Part shown: positions 26,276 to 33,217 of the stretch, piece after piece
Layout: every line of letters begins with the position of its first letter
Position numbering within the stretch: position 1 is the stretch's first letter
Source of the DNA: Bacteroidales bacterium
GTDB lineage: Bacteria; Bacteroidota; Bacteroidia; Bacteroidales; UBA932
DNA length: 40,209 bases
Assembly (NCBI GenBank): GCA_017428245.1
Contig: JAFRRF010000028.1
Location: forward strand, 1 to 40,209
Reading direction: 5' to 3'
Made by a program: the position numbers and the translations under genes
The notes under the pieces: model-generated
Databases searched by the model: none
Told to the model about the DNA's origin: nothing
What the model saw: the letters and a program-made list of their open reading frames with translations, nothing else

Positions 26276-27025
26276 TTAATTGATGGCAAGGCCGCCGTCG
26301 CAGCTGATGACCTGTCCCGTCACGTAACCGGCCAGGTCGCTGGCCAGGAACAGGGAGACGTGCGCCACGTCGGTGTCGAGGCCGCCGCGATGCAGCGGAA
26401 TCTGCTTCATCCATTCCTTGCGTACCTCTTCGGAGAGCTGCTGCGTCATCGGGGTCTCGATGAAACCGGGGGCCACGGCGTTGCAGCGGATGCCGCGCGA
26501 GCCAAGCTCCTTGGCGATGGAACGCGTGAAGCCGATGATGCCGGCTTTCGAGGCGGCATAGTTGCACTGGCCCGCGTTGCCGTTGAGACCCACGATCGAG
26601 CTGATGTTGACGATCGAGCCGGAGCGCTGCCGCATCATCATCGGCGCGAAGGCCTTCGTATAATTGAACACCGAGCGGAGGTTGACCTCGAGCACCAGAT
26701 TCCAGTCTTCCACGCTCATCCGGAGAATGAGCTGGTCGCGGGTGATGCCGGCGTTGTTGACCAGGACGTCGAGGCGGCCGTAATGCTCGGCCACCCACGC
26801 GGCCACTTCCTGCGCCTGTGCGAAATCCGAGGCATTCGAGGCGACGAAATCCGCCCTGACGCCCTTTGCGCGCAGTTCTTCAAGCAGGGAGTCGCTTTGT
26901 TCGTTGGCCTTGAGGTCAGTGAAAATAATATTGGCACCCTCCTCGGCGAAGAGCAGGGCGTGACGACGCCCGATCCCGCGCGAAGCGCCGGTGATCAGGG
27001 CTGTTTTATCTTGAAGGAGTTTCAT
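26276..27025 (-). CDS. fabG: 3-oxoacyl-ACP reductase (FabG-like)
   Basis: This 249-residue short-chain dehydrogenase/reductase has TGASRGIG (12-19), NNAG (90-93), catalytic Ser142/143 in NISSIVG, Tyr156 and Lys160 in YAASK, and GFIETPMT. FabG reduces 3-oxoacyl-ACP with NADPH in fatty acid elongation. The residues after the glycine motif (GIGRRHALLFAEEGANIIFTD) differ somewhat from housekeeping FabG, so it may serve a dedicated pathway. It lies 4 bp after fabZ and 20 bp before etfB. Confidence 0.9.
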   Translation of the reverse strand: MKLLQDKTALITGASRGIGRRHALLFAEEGANIIFTDLKANEQSDSLLEELRAKGVRADFVASNASDFAQAQEVAAWVAEHYGRLDVLVNNAGITRDQLILRMSVEDWNLVLEVNLRSVFNYTKAFAPMMMRQRSGSIVNISSIVGLNGNAGQCNYAASKAGIIGFTRSIAKELGSRGIRCNAVAPGFIETPMTQQLSEEVRKEWMKQIPLHRGGLDTDVAHVSLFLASDLAGYVTGQVISCDGGLAIN

Positions 27026-27029
27026 AGTA

Positions 27030-27449
27030 TTATTCAGGCTTGTCGACCAACATGAAAATCAGGGTACCTTTCGCGCAAAGCTTGCCGTCTACGCGGGCCT
27101 CTGCATCGATGAAGAAAGTCAGGCCGCGGTGGTTGGCGATATGGGCCGTCACCGTGAGCAGGTCGCCGGGACGGACCTGGTTCTTGAAACGCACATTGTC
27201 CAGGCCGGCATAGAAAGTCAGGCGTCCGGGGAGTTCTTCGAGCACCAGGGCGCAACTGCACTGTCCCATGATCTCACAGAGGATGACGCCCGGAACGACA
27301 GGGTAGCCGGGGAAGTGGCCCTGAAGAAAAAATTCATCACCGCGCACCTGATAGTGACCCGTGGAAATCCCGTCATCGACAACCACATCGTCAACGAGCA
27401 ACATCGGTTCCCGATGCGGCAAGTAGTTCTTGAGTTCTTCTCTTACCAT
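27030..27449 (-). CDS. fabZ: 3-hydroxyacyl-ACP dehydratase (FabZ-like hot-dog protein)
   Basis: The 139-residue hot-dog fold protein has the catalytic His45 in GHFPGYPVVPGVI and the catalytic Glu59 in ILCEIMGQ, as in FabZ. The N-terminus (LPHREPMLLVDDVV) also matches. It dehydrates 3-hydroxyacyl-ACP to trans-2-enoyl-ACP. It lies 15 bp after fabF and 4 bp before fabG. Confidence 0.9.
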   Translation of the reverse strand: MVREELKNYLPHREPMLLVDDVVVDDGISTGHYQVRGDEFFLQGHFPGYPVVPGVILCEIMGQCSCALVLEELPGRLTFYAGLDNVRFKNQVRPGDLLTVTAHIANHRGLTFFIDAEARVDGKLCAKGTLIFMLVDKPE

Positions 27450-27464
27450 AATATTGATCTTTGT

Positions 27465-28703
27465 TTATATTCTTCTCAGGGCCACGCAGGCGTTCTGCCC
27501 GCCGAAGCCGAAGGAATTGCTGATGGTCATATCGGCCGCGTAATCGCGGGCGGTATGGGGCGTATAGTCGAGATCGCATTCGGGATCCGGCTGGTCGAGA
27601 TGGATGGTCGGCGCAACCTTGCCCGTCTGCAGGGTTTTGGCGCAGATCGCCAGCTCGATGGCACCCGTGGCGCCGAGCATATGGCCCATCATCGACTTGG
27701 TGCTGCTGATGACTGCCTCGCGGGCCGCCGTCTCACCGAGCGCCAGCTTGACAGCCAGGGTTTCGGACTTGTCGTTGAGCGGCGTACCGGTGCCGTGGGC
27801 GTTGACATAGAGTTTCTCGCCTTCGCGATAACCGGCCTCCTCGAGTGCGCCCCGGATGCAGGCCGCAGCGCATTTTCCGTCGGCGCGGGGAGCCGTATAA
27901 TGGAACGCGTCGCAAGTGTTGCCATAACCGCTGACTTCCGCATAGATATGCGCGCCGCGCTTGCGGGCGATCTCATAATCTTCCAGAACCATAATGGCCG
28001 CGCCTTCGCCCAGGACGAAACCTTTGCGGCGGGCGTCAAACGGCAGGGAGGCCGCCATCGGGTCTTCCACCGGCGAAAGGGCCTTGCTGTTGAAGAAGCC
28101 GCCGATGGCGATCGGGCAGATAGCCGCTTCGGCGCCGCCGGTGATCATAGCGTCGGCCCGGCCTTCCCGGATCATGCGGTAGGCTTCGCCGATGGAATGC
28201 GTGCCGGTGGCACAGGCCGTGACCACGGGAAGGTTGGGACCTTCGGCGTGGAAGAGGATGGCCGTATTGCCCGAGGCGATGTTGGCGATCATCTCGGGGA
28301 TGAAGAGCGGGGAGACGCCACGCGTGCCGTTGGCCATCAGCGAAGCGTGTTCCCGGCAGAAAGTCTGGATGCCGCCGATGCCCGAGCCGATGGCGCAGCC
28401 GAAGCGCGAGGACGCCACGTCCCTGTCCACTTCCAGGCCGCTGTCGGCCATGGCCTGCGAGGCCGCCGAGAGGGCGTAGAGGGCATAACGGTCGTTGTGC
28501 CGGATCATGGCGCGGTCGAGGCCGAAATCTTCGGGACGGAAATCCTTCACTTCCGCCGCGACCTTGACCGGCATGTCCGTCGTATCGATGGATTTGATAT
28601 AATCGATGGCGCAAGTGCCCTTGAGCAGCTCCGACCACATCGTGTCGACATTGTTGCCCAGCGGGGAAATGCAGCCCAGTCCGGTAATGACTACTCTTTT
28701 CAT
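27465..28703 (-). CDS. fabF: 3-oxoacyl-ACP synthase II
   Basis: This 412-residue elongating ketosynthase has the Cys-His-His triad: Cys164 in VTACATGTHSIG, His in NAHGTGTPLND (about 304) and His in KSMMGHMLGATGAIE (about 339). GGQNACVALRRI is the typical C-terminus. It condenses acyl groups with malonyl-ACP. ATG 28703 is used since MKRVVITGLG is the conserved start, 4 bp after the fabH stop; ATG 28724 would overlap fabH. Confidence 0.95.
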   Translation of the reverse strand: MKRVVITGLGCISPLGNNVDTMWSELLKGTCAIDYIKSIDTTDMPVKVAAEVKDFRPEDFGLDRAMIRHNDRYALYALSAASQAMADSGLEVDRDVASSRFGCAIGSGIGGIQTFCREHASLMANGTRGVSPLFIPEMIANIASGNTAILFHAEGPNLPVVTACATGTHSIGEAYRMIREGRADAMITGGAEAAICPIAIGGFFNSKALSPVEDPMAASLPFDARRKGFVLGEGAAIMVLEDYEIARKRGAHIYAEVSGYGNTCDAFHYTAPRADGKCAAACIRGALEEAGYREGEKLYVNAHGTGTPLNDKSETLAVKLALGETAAREAVISSTKSMMGHMLGATGAIELAICAKTLQTGKVAPTIHLDQPDPECDLDYTPHTARDYAADMTISNSFGFGGQNACVALRRI

Positions 28704-28707
28704 ACGT

Positions 28708-29682
28708 TTATGCTTCTTTTCCATACAGGATTTCCGACCACTTGAGGAGGGCGGCCGCCGTCACGAACCCGCCGCCGAAGGTGCTGATCAGGATCGTAGC
28801 GCCTTCCTTCAGGACACCGGCCCGCGAGAGTTCATCGATCAGGATGCCGACGCTCGCCGACGAGGTGTTGCCATATTTCTGGATGTTGGTCGGGAATTTC
28901 TCTTTCGGCTGCTCCAAGTGCTGACGGATGCACTCGATGATGCGCATATTCGCCTGATGGAGCAGGAAAAGGTCGATGTCCTCGCCCTTGAGGCCGTTGC
29001 GCTCGAGCAGGACGTCGACGTCCTGGATGCAGGATTCCACGGCCAGGCGGAAGACTTCGCGGCCTTCCATCACCAGCGGCTGCGTGCGTTCCTCCACGCG
29101 GTCGTAAGGCGTCGGTTCCAGCGAACGCTTGTAATACATCACATCAGTATGGGTATTGCCGGTCAGGCGGAAGTCGAAGAATCCTTCGCCGCCGGTAACC
29201 ACAAGCGCGGAAGCGCCGTCGCCGAATAGCACCGAGGTGGCGCGGTCGTGCCAGTCGCAGAAACGGGAAGGCTGTTCGGCCGCGACGACCAGGATGTTCC
29301 GGGCGCGTCCCGACTTGAGGAATGCGTCGGCCACATCGAGGGAATAGACCAGTCCGGCACAGGCTCCGTTCATATCGAAGGTCGGGCAGCAACAGCCCAG
29401 CTGGCCGAGAATAATGCTGCCCAGCGACGGGGAAACATAGCTGTTGGCCACATTCGAGCAAATCAGATAATCGATGTCAACCGGTGTAAGCCCGGACGAT
29501 TCAATCGCTTTTTTCGCGGCTTCCAGCGCCAGTTCCCGCAGGGTCTCCGTGCTCAAAAGCCGGCGCGTGCGGATTCCGGTACGGGTGGTGATCCAGTTGT
29601 CGCTGGTGTCCAGAAATCCGGCCAGCATATCGTTGGTAACCACCTTCTCGGGAAGCGCACTGCCTGTTCCTATAATTCTCAT
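28708..29682 (-). CDS. fabH: 3-oxoacyl-ACP synthase III
   Basis: This 324-residue initiating ketosynthase has Cys108 in NGACAGLVYSL, His in LLHQANMRIIE (about 246) and Asn in KYGNTSSASVGI (about 276), the KASIII triad. It condenses an acyl-CoA primer with malonyl-ACP. It is the first gene of the fabH-fabF-fabZ-fabG-etfB-etfA-ACAD run. The 52-bp gap to the divergent LytTR gene shows no TAnnTTTG element on this strand, so its promoter is unclear and may need an activator. Confidence 0.95.
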   Translation of the reverse strand: MRIIGTGSALPEKVVTNDMLAGFLDTSDNWITTRTGIRTRRLLSTETLRELALEAAKKAIESSGLTPVDIDYLICSNVANSYVSPSLGSIILGQLGCCCPTFDMNGACAGLVYSLDVADAFLKSGRARNILVVAAEQPSRFCDWHDRATSVLFGDGASALVVTGGEGFFDFRLTGNTHTDVMYYKRSLEPTPYDRVEERTQPLVMEGREVFRLAVESCIQDVDVLLERNGLKGEDIDLFLLHQANMRIIECIRQHLEQPKEKFPTNIQKYGNTSSASVGILIDELSRAGVLKEGATILISTFGGGFVTAAALLKWSEILYGKEA

Positions 29683-29707
29683 ATGGTATTATTCAGTTTT
29701 ATTTTCG

Positions 29708-29715
29708 TACATTTG
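29708..29715 (+). promoter_or_regulatory. -7 element upstream of the LytTR regulator, beside a 9-bp direct repeat
   Basis: TACATTTG matches TAnnTTTG and lies 20 bp before the TTG start chosen for the regulator. Immediately after it GCGCCTAAA occurs twice (29716-29724 and 29741-29749), a 9-bp direct repeat with a 25-bp period. The repeat flanks the probable transcription start and could be an operator. Confidence 0.5.
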
Positions 29716-29734
29716 GCGCCTAAAACCGACTGTA

Positions 29735-30577
29735 TTGGAAGCGCCTAAATATTTACTTCATCGAACCTTTCTGCTGGAATCCGTCGCATTCGTGGTGGCG
29801 TTTTCCTTCCTTTTCCTGATCACCTACCACCCGTTTTCCTCAACCACCTGGCTGGGACTCAAGCCCGATGTACTGGTTCCTACAATCCTTTTCTACCTTT
29901 CATCGGTCGGCATCCTGCTGATCAGCAAGGCCTGCCTCATGCTCTACCAGGTCCGCCACACCGTCTCGGTGCGCAAGTATCTGTTCTGGTTTCTCGGCGA
30001 ATTCGTGGTAATCGCAGTGGTCTATCTGCTTTACACGCAGCACTGGTTCGAATCCGATATTCCGTTCACTTTCCGGCTTGTGGCCCGCGCTTCGCTCTGC
30101 GTGGGCATGATCCTGTCGATTCCCTATCTCATTTTTGCGCTGCTGGCTTCCAACCGGGCCAAATCCGAAGAAATCGACGCGCTGAAACTCAGCTTGAAGG
30201 ACCAGGCCGCCGCACAGGGCACAAACATCGTCCACTTCTACGACTTTAACGGAGTGCTTCGCATTTCCATCGCAGTCGAAAAGATCTATTACATTGCCTC
30301 ACAGGACAACTATGTGGAGATCCGGTATGAAATGGGCGGAAAACTGCTCAACTACCTGTTGCGCTGCCGGACCACGCGGCTCGAGAAGCAGTTGGAATCC
30401 ACGTCCCTGGTCCGGTGTCACCGCTCGTATATCGTCAATGTCGACAATGTGACGCAGTTCAAGCGGGAGAAAGCCAACGCCTTTCTGGTGCTTTCCCACC
30501 CGGAGGCCAAGCGGATTCCCGTCTCCAAGAGTTACTACAAGACAATCGCGGAAAGGCTGGACCGGACAGGAACCTAA
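29735..30577 (+). CDS. Membrane-anchored LytTR-domain transcription regulator
   Basis: This protein of about 280 residues has four hydrophobic segments in its first 150 residues, a short linker (SNRAKSEEIDALKLSLKDQ) and a C-terminal LytTR DNA-binding domain with KIYYIASQDNYVEI, RTTRLEKQLES, LVRCHRSYIVNVDNV and RIPVSKSYYKTI. It has no receiver or kinase domain, so it is a one-component membrane regulator. The start is inferred: the longer open frame runs antisense through fabH and holds no ATG in the right place, so TTG 29735 just after the promoter is used. It is divergent from the fab/etf operon and convergent with acpP, making the operon a likely target. Confidence 0.82.
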   Translation: MEAPKYLLHRTFLLESVAFVVAFSFLFLITYHPFSSTTWLGLKPDVLVPTILFYLSSVGILLISKACLMLYQVRHTVSVRKYLFWFLGEFVVIAVVYLLYTQHWFESDIPFTFRLVARASLCVGMILSIPYLIFALLASNRAKSEEIDALKLSLKDQAAAQGTNIVHFYDFNGVLRISIAVEKIYYIASQDNYVEIRYEMGGKLLNYLLRCRTTRLEKQLESTSLVRCHRSYIVNVDNVTQFKREKANAFLVLSHPEAKRIPVSKSYYKTIAERLDRTGT

Positions 30578-30582
30578 GGGAT

Positions 30583-30825
30583 TTACTGAACGCGCGCGGC
30601 GATATATTCGATGGCGTCGCCGACGGTCTTGATGTTCATCGCATCCTCGTCGGAGATCTTGAGGTTGAAATCTTTCTCGAAGTCCATGATCAGTTCGACC
30701 GTGTCGAGCGAATCGGCGCCCAGGTCCATCGTGAAGCTGGCATCGGGGGTGACTTCTTCTTTCGGAAGACCAAGTTTGTTGGAGATGATTTCGATGACTT
30801 TGGTTTCAATCGTAGCTTTTTCCAT
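30583..30825 (-). CDS. acpP: Acyl carrier protein
   Basis: The 80-residue acidic protein carries the phosphopantetheine attachment Ser39 in [13 protein letters not shown] and helix II/III segments typical of AcpP ([27 protein letters not shown]). It holds growing acyl chains for the Fab enzymes. It faces the LytTR gene tail to tail with a 5-bp gap and has its own -7 element at 30855-30862. Placement beside the fab operon but outside it is notable. Confidence 0.96.
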   Translation of the reverse strand: MEKATIETKVIEIISNKLGLPKEEVTPDASFTMDLGADSLDTVELIMDFEKDFNLKISDEDAMNIKTVGDAIEYIAARVQ

Positions 30826-30854
30826 TTTTTTCAGATTTTAATATTTATCGCCGG

Positions 30855-30862
30855 CAAAGGTA
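30855..30862 (-). promoter_or_regulatory. -7 element upstream of acpP
   Basis: TACCTTTG on the minus strand matches TAnnTTTG and lies 29 bp before the acpP start. No clear TTTG at -33. Confidence 0.5.
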
Positions 30863-30902
30863 ACCACGAAAACCGGCCCTGATACCCCCGACACGGCCGG
30901 AA

Positions 30903-30953
30903 GTGGCGAAATCACCCTTTTCTGGGGCGAATGACGGCCTTTTGTGGCGAATG
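30903..30953 (+). repeat. Three phased GGCGAA direct repeats upstream of the NlpC gene
   Basis: The core GGCGAA, usually followed by T, begins at 30905, 30926 and 30946, with spacings of 21 and 20 bp (two helical turns). The last two copies share longer flanks (CCTTTT before, TG then ACGG or TCG after). They lie directly before TATATTTG at 30970-30977, the probable -7 element of the NlpC gene, so they may be binding sites for an oligomeric regulator. Confidence 0.5.
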
Positions 30954-30969
30954 TCGACCGATTTTTTAT

Positions 30970-30977
30970 TATATTTG
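30970..30977 (+). promoter_or_regulatory. -7 element upstream of the NlpC/P60 gene
   Basis: TATATTTG is an exact TAnnTTTG match 27 bp before the start codon at 31005. A TTTG at 30941-30944 is 25 bp away, longer than the usual 19-20 bp spacing. Confidence 0.6.
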
Positions 30978-31004
30978 TTGGTTGTAACCCCGAAAAAAAC
31001 ACCT

Positions 31005-32042
31005 ATGAAACGTCTCCTGATCTATCTGTTTTGCGCTTTATTTGCGCTCAGTTGTTCGAAACCGGCCCAGCCTGCACCCGAGCCGCAGCAACCCGAACGG
31101 GAAGACGAAAACGGGCTGGCTTTCGCAGCCCTTTCCGTGATCAATATGCGCGAGGAACCCTCGTATCCGGCCGAACTCGGCACCCAGGCCCTGATGGGTA
31201 CGCCCGTCAAGGTGCACTATCACGACAACGACTACTGGGTGAACATCGAAACGCCGGACGGATACAAGGCGTGGGTCAATGATATGGCCATCGTGCCCAT
31301 CGACCAGGCCCGGCTCGATGCCTGGAAGGCGTCGAAGCGTGTGATCGTCACCAATTACTATTCGTTCTTCGTCGACGCGCCCAGGCCCGATGCCCAGCAC
31401 GTGAGCGATGCCGTGTGGGGTAACATTGTCGAATATGTCGCGCCCGCGGGCAAATATATAAAGGTGAAACTTCCTGACGGCAGGGAGGCATTCATTCCCG
31501 CCTCCGACGTAATGGATCTCAAACAATGGGTTGCCAGCCGCAAGGCCGTGATTCCAGCCAATGCGCCGCAGGCCGATGTAGAAAAGGCGCGCAAGCTGAT
31601 CATCGAAACGGCCAAAACCTTCCTCGGCGTGCCGTACCTCTGGGCCGGAACCTCGATCAAGGGTGTGGACTGCAGCGGCTTCTCGAAGAGCGTGTATTTC
31701 CTCAACGGCTATATGCTGCTCCGCAACGCGTCGCAGCAATACAAGACCGGCGAACCTGTCGATGTCTCGCAGGGACTCGACAATCTCCAGCCGGCCGACC
31801 TGGTCTTCTTCGGCCGCGAAGCCACGGCCGACAAGCCGGAGCGCATCTCCCACGTGGCCATCTATCTGGGTGACGGCAAGATCATCCACTCCTCCATGCT
31901 GGTGCGCATCAACAGCCTGGTCGAAGGCCAGCCCGACTACTACAGCCGCAAACCCATCCGGGCCTGCCGCATCATCGGCAACCAGGATTGCGGAAAGGGC
32001 GTGGTATCGATAGCAAAAAGCGGTGTATATTTTAATGAATAA
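31005..32042 (+). CDS. NlpC/P60 lipoprotein peptidase with SH3 domains
   Basis: This 345-residue precursor has a lipoprotein signal (hydrophobic 4-16, lipobox ALSC with Cys17). Two bacterial SH3 regions follow (about 38-98 and 112-172), then the NlpC/P60 domain (about 192-345) with Cys223 in GVDCSGFSK, His283 in ISHVAIYLGDG and a third polar position at His295. Such enzymes cut between gamma-D-Glu and diaminopimelate in muropeptides. It is followed after 5 bp by the dipeptide epimerase gene, whose substrate is the dipeptide this enzyme would release. ATG 31005 is used because it begins the signal peptide. Confidence 0.92.
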   Translation: MKRLLIYLFCALFALSCSKPAQPAPEPQQPEREDENGLAFAALSVINMREEPSYPAELGTQALMGTPVKVHYHDNDYWVNIETPDGYKAWVNDMAIVPIDQARLDAWKASKRVIVTNYYSFFVDAPRPDAQHVSDAVWGNIVEYVAPAGKYIKVKLPDGREAFIPASDVMDLKQWVASRKAVIPANAPQADVEKARKLIIETAKTFLGVPYLWAGTSIKGVDCSGFSKSVYFLNGYMLLRNASQQYKTGEPVDVSQGLDNLQPADLVFFGREATADKPERISHVAIYLGDGKIIHSSMLVRINSLVEGQPDYYSRKPIRACRIIGNQDCGKGVVSIAKSGVYFNE

Positions 32043-32047
32043 ATAAT

Positions 32048-33217
32048 ATGAGCGATCGCAGAACATTCCTCAAGACGGCGGGCCTGCTGACGGCAGGCGC
32101 CGCACTCTGGCATCCTTCCCAGCTTTTTGCAAAAAGCGCCGCCAAGAAGAAATCGGGCAGCAAGAAACTGGAACTGGCCTGGGAAGATTTCCAGGGCATC
32201 ATGAAGTTCACCTTCACCATTTCCGGCTCCTCGCGCACCACGACGCCCATCGTCATCACGCGCCTGACCTGGGACGGCTACGAAGGCTACGGCGAAGCCG
32301 CCATGCCGCCGTACCTGGGCGAGACGCAGGCTTCCTGCCACGAGTTCTACAAGAAAGTCGTGGACAACATCCTGCCGAAATTCGACAATCCGTTCCAGAT
32401 TGAAGACATCATGGCGGCCGTCGACAAGATCACGACCAACAACACCGCCGCCAAGGCTTCGATTGACATCGCCCTGCACGACCTGGTGGGCAACATCTTC
32501 GGCCAGCCGTGGTGGAAGATCTGGGGCTTCAACCCGAAAGACGCGCCCTACACCTGCTACACCATCGGCTACGACGCGAGCGACGACATGGTCAACACGA
32601 AGATCACCGAGGCCTCGTGGAACAAGATCATCAAGGTCAAGCTCGGCATGACCGAGGCCGAGGACAAACGCATGATCAACCTGATCCGCGCCCGCGACCA
32701 GCGCCCCATCGTGATCGACGCCAACCAGGGCTGGAAAGACAAGTACTACGCCCTCGACATGATCCACTGGCTCGCCGAGCGCGGCGTGGAGATGATCGAG
32801 CAGCCGATGAGCAAGCTGATGCTCGACGAGACCGCCTGGATCACCGAGCGCAGCCCGCTCCCCGTGATGGCCGACGAAAGCTGCCAGCGCATCTGGGACA
32901 TTCCCAAACTCAAGGGCGCCTTCCACGGCATCAACATCAAGCTGATGAAGTGCACCGGCCTCTGGGAAGCCCGCCAGATGATCACCATGGCCGAACAGAA
33001 CCATATGAAACTGATGGTCGGCTGTATGACCGAGACCTCCGTGGCCATCTCTGCCGCGGCGCAGATCTCCCCGAAAGTCATCTGGGCCGACCTCGACGGC
33101 AACTATCTCCTGGGCAACGACTGCTTCGACGGGATGAAACTCGTCGACGGCCGCATCACCCTCGAAGACAAACCCGGCCTCGGCCTGACCAAGAAACCCG
33201 GCATCATATCCATTTAA
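32048..33217 (+). CDS. Exported enolase-superfamily dipeptide epimerase (L-Ala-D/L-Glu type)
   Basis: This 389-residue member of the muconate-lactonising subgroup has the paired lysines KVK (196-198), metal ligands Asp224, Glu251 and Asp276, and the opposite lysine Lys298 in GINIKLMK. It inverts the C-terminal residue of dipeptides such as L-Ala-D-Glu. The N-terminus has a twin-arginine signal (SDRRTFLK, then a hydrophobic stretch), so it is predicted to fold in the cytoplasm and be exported; the classic E. coli enzyme is cytoplasmic. It follows the NlpC gene by 5 bp and overlaps the next gene by 1 bp (TAATG). Exact dipeptide preference is unknown. Confidence 0.88.
   Translation: MSDRRTFLKTAGLLTAGAALWHPSQLFAKSAAKKKSGSKKLELAWEDFQGIMKFTFTISGSSRTTTPIVITRLTWDGYEGYGEAAMPPYLGETQASCHEFYKKVVDNILPKFDNPFQIEDIMAAVDKITTNNTAAKASIDIALHDLVGNIFGQPWWKIWGFNPKDAPYTCYTIGYDASDDMVNTKITEASWNKIIKVKLGMTEAEDKRMINLIRARDQRPIVIDANQGWKDKYYALDMIHWLAERGVEMIEQPMSKLMLDETAWITERSPLPVMADESCQRIWDIPKLKGAFHGINIKLMKCTGLWEARQMITMAEQNHMKLMVGCMTETSVAISAAAQISPKVIWADLDGNYLLGNDCFDGMKLVDGRITLEDKPGLGLTKKPGIISI

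Noticed and set aside
29474-29734. Upstream extension of the LytTR open frame into fabH
   Set aside because: These codons are antisense to the conserved fabH 5' half and include the LytTR promoter region, so the true start is placed at TTG 29735.
32509-33216. Upstream extension of the discoidin-like protein frame inside the epimerase gene
   Set aside because: It is an out-of-frame reading of the epimerase; the signal peptide beginning at ATG 33217 marks the real start.
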